A stretch of DNA of 64,000 nucleotides from contig JAJKFH010003229.1 in assembly GCA_023333565.1 (NCBI GenBank), positions 682,001 to 746,000 on the forward strand, read 5' to 3'. A model generated the notes under the pieces. That model was given only the letters and a program-made list of their open reading frames with translations. It did no database searches and was not told the origin of the DNA. A program made the position numbers and the translations under genes. Positions 61,474 to 64,000 of this stretch are shown here, piece by piece (within the stretch, counting starts at the first letter, position 1; each line of letters begins with the position of its first letter). The DNA comes from Puffinus mauretanicus (lineage: Eukaryota; Chordata; Aves; Procellariiformes; Procellariidae).

Positions 61474-64000
61474 GGAAAAAAAGCTTCATGTTACCTATGG
61501 GAGATACATTTGTGTGATCCTTTCCTTCCTGGAATACTTCTGATATCCAGCTTTAGGGATGCAAAGTCATAGATCATTTCTCATTTAATGTGCAAAAGAT
61601 AAGCTTAATATGCTGAGGTAGAATATTTTTATTTGTTTTTTGTAACTGCCAGAGAGTTGTAGTGCTTATATCTGCAAAATCACATTAAAAATATTTCTTG
61701 GTTCCCTCCAGCTCTTCTCCTACAAAGAACCAACCAAATTTATGGAAAGGCAGGAGACAGTTCTATTCACGGTCTGCCCGTTTGAGCCCAGACCATCCTT
61801 TGGTGCAATGGAGATATCATATTCCCATTTAATAGGGAAGAAAGTCTTATACAGCTTCATTGCAGAGTACTGAAACTCATCAAGAAGATCAGATGGTGTC
61901 ATACTCCTGTTAAATTTTATGATTCTTTTTCATGGTTTACCAATAAAGAAAGGAAGTGTCAGCTAGAGACAGTAACTTGTACAATACCAGCAGGAAGAAA
62001 AGCTAGCTCAAGAGTTTCAAAATAATTTGAATGCCTAAAAAAAATTTGGTGCAGTGTGTGAGGAGGGAAGGATTGTTTTTCCTATGATAGCAAAAAAAGT
62101 AATGTATTACTCTCAAACTGAGACATCATTTTATGTGGCGTTTATGCATAGAAATAGTTCTCCCGTACTGTATGCTGGACATGGGTCAATAAAGTGTTTC
62201 TTCTAACTTTGCTACACAGGACTGTTTACAATTAATGGGTTCTAAAGTATTCAAGAGGTAACAATTAGTTGAATGCTTACTGTCTCATTTTTAAGCACTG
62301 CACAATTACTTAGTATGTATAATGTTATATGGTCCTCTGTGAGAAAAAGAGATTATAAAAAAAAAAAAGGTATCATACATTAAAAGTACAATATTGTAAA
62401 AATAATGTATGCCCATAAAAGCCCTGGGATTTACTGATATTCAGTTATGTTGCAGCTCTTGTACTGTAAAATGAAAATACATGACAGGTACTGTGTTAAA
62501 ACTGCAGTAAACCAAGCTTTAAATAATAAAAGGAATCTAATCTACTGTTTTTGCAATGTAATTCTTCTTTTAAAAATTCTATAGCCACAACTAGGGGCAA
62601 GATCCTTAGGGTTAGATTAAAATTATAACTTCTTAATGTGAAGAATTTAAGACATTCTAGAGTTTTTAATTCTGCATTAATCTCTAGTACATGCCTGCTG
62701 TGGAATCCTCTAGGTGGTTTAGAAAATGTATACGAAGTTGTTATCTTTTAAAGGCAAGATTGTCTCTTGTCTTCCACATACTCTGGGGAGTAAAGAAATA
62801 TAGAAGGCTTTTAATTCCTTGCCGATTTGGTTATCTGCAAGGCATAATACAGGACAGAAGAGATGTAGAGAATTCTCTTTGGAGACACTCTTGTTCTTCC
62901 CATTTGCACTGGAGGGGAATAAAGAAATGGCAATGAGAAATATGCAAAAAATTAGTTCCTTGTATTGTGTCAGATATCAGAAATGAGTAAACATGAAGGG
63001 ACAAGTCATCTGCTGCTAGAAGTAATGTTTTTCATGGAGTAAATAGACACTAAGTAAATGTACTGTGACTTCCATTGCTATGTTTTCCACTAGTTTGCTT
63101 CTAGGCAGCACAGTAATGTGCTGCCCCTGACTAATGAGATATTCTGAAATCTCCCTCTCACTATGTCCAAATGTACGTGTCACAACAGCCAAAGAAAATT
63201 TCCTGAGTTTGGGTGGGGTGAGGCTGGAAGGGAAGAGGAAACACATGAATTCCATTCTATATTAAACCAGACGAATAAATAAATGTTGTTATGAACATTA
63301 GAAGGTAGAATATCCTCTCAACTCACCTAAACTCCATACAAAAACAGACCCTATAATAGACAACTAATTTATTTACTGTGTTCTCTCTCTTCTTGAACGT
63401 CATATCCATGAGGATATAAGCCTTACTGAATGCACTCCTCATCCCCCTACTGAGAATTTAAGGAAAATTTATATAAAATGCAATTTTAATTTTAAGTAGC
63501 TGTGAATCTTTTTTCTTTATTTGTTCTCCTAATGCTAGGCTCAAGATGTTGCATTGAACTCCATGTTACATACCTATTCATTTATAAGGCAGAATTAACC
63601 ACCCTGAATATATATTTATCTCTGAAGTACCTTTTCAAACAGGTGAGCTTTGATCTGTTACCTGTGGTCAGAGGCACATTGATTTTTCTTTAACTTTTAG
63701 GTTTTGTTGGACATTGTTGGGCTTTGCTACTACTACGCTCCAGCCTAAATGTTTTAGGCAGTGTGAGTACCTGTGCAGAGCACTGCTTTCCGCTGCATGG
63801 ATTTGGCCTGAAGCCATTAATTTCCTTCCTTTCCTCCCCAAAAATATATTAGACAGATAGTGAATTGTAATTTTTCAAAATGCTGAAACAGGAGTCAACA
63901 GCTGAAGAAAGGTTTTCAGTTCCCACATACTGGATGTAATCAACTCTTAGTCATTCTACTTACTCTATATTTTCTGTGGATCTACCCCCAAATGACTAAT

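Larger units (their letters stand above)
57581..64000. other. Gene-free unique DNA to window end
   Basis: Holds the pentanucleotide repeat, the ancient L3/CR1-like fragment, a 10-bp palindrome and a short direct repeat listed separately. No other structure could be named. Open frames are 81 codons or fewer. Confidence 0.65.

Noticed and set aside
62271..62320. Possible third MIR/L2 fragment (GAATGCTTACTGTCTC...AAGCACTGCAC)
   Set aside because: Only a short, weak resemblance to the MIR left part; adjoining blocks do not follow the consensus.

Overview
The window looks like vertebrate nuclear DNA, most likely from a bird. It is AT-rich, essentially without genes, and rich in stop codons on both strands. 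The organism call rests on the interspersed repeats: a long CR1 retrotransposon with the avian-type octamer tail (CATAGAAT/ATTCTATG repeats), two further CR1 3'-end fragments, and two long terminal repeats that resemble families I know from neoavian genomes. I see no complete host protein-coding gene, no tRNA or rRNA gene, no CRISPR array and nothing operon-like. The best description is an intergenic desert or the interior of a very large intron; the sequence alone does not separate these.

Layout. 1-7702: unique AT-rich DNA with simple repeats, a 9-bp tandem array and a perfect 12-bp hairpin. 7703-8831: solo LTR on the minus strand with a TATA-like element, an AATAAA signal and an internal degenerate repeat array. 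8832-21638: unique DNA with a GC-richer patch (about 9560-10460) ending in a G-quadruplex motif, and a TATA-containing segment next to an 18-bp perfect palindrome (13766-13860). 21639 to about 24184: 5'-truncated CR1 LINE on the minus strand. It keeps part of the endonuclease domain, a nearly intact reverse transcriptase with its catalytic FADD, and the C-terminal region, and is broken by two in-frame TGA codons and two frameshifts. 24185-50385: unique DNA with two MIR-like SINE remnants, microsatellites, tandem duplications and several GC-richer patches. 50386-50962: a second, unrelated solo LTR, also on the minus strand. 50963-64000: unique DNA with two CR1 tails, an ancient L3/CR1-like fragment and a pentanucleotide repeat.

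The only recognisable proteins belong to the CR1 element, which is dead in this copy. The longest other open frames are explained by the LTRs, by the antisense of CR1, or by chance in GC-richer patches. A few exon-like patches are reported as weak candidates. I found no convincing undescribed biological system; the findings are modest and graded accordingly.
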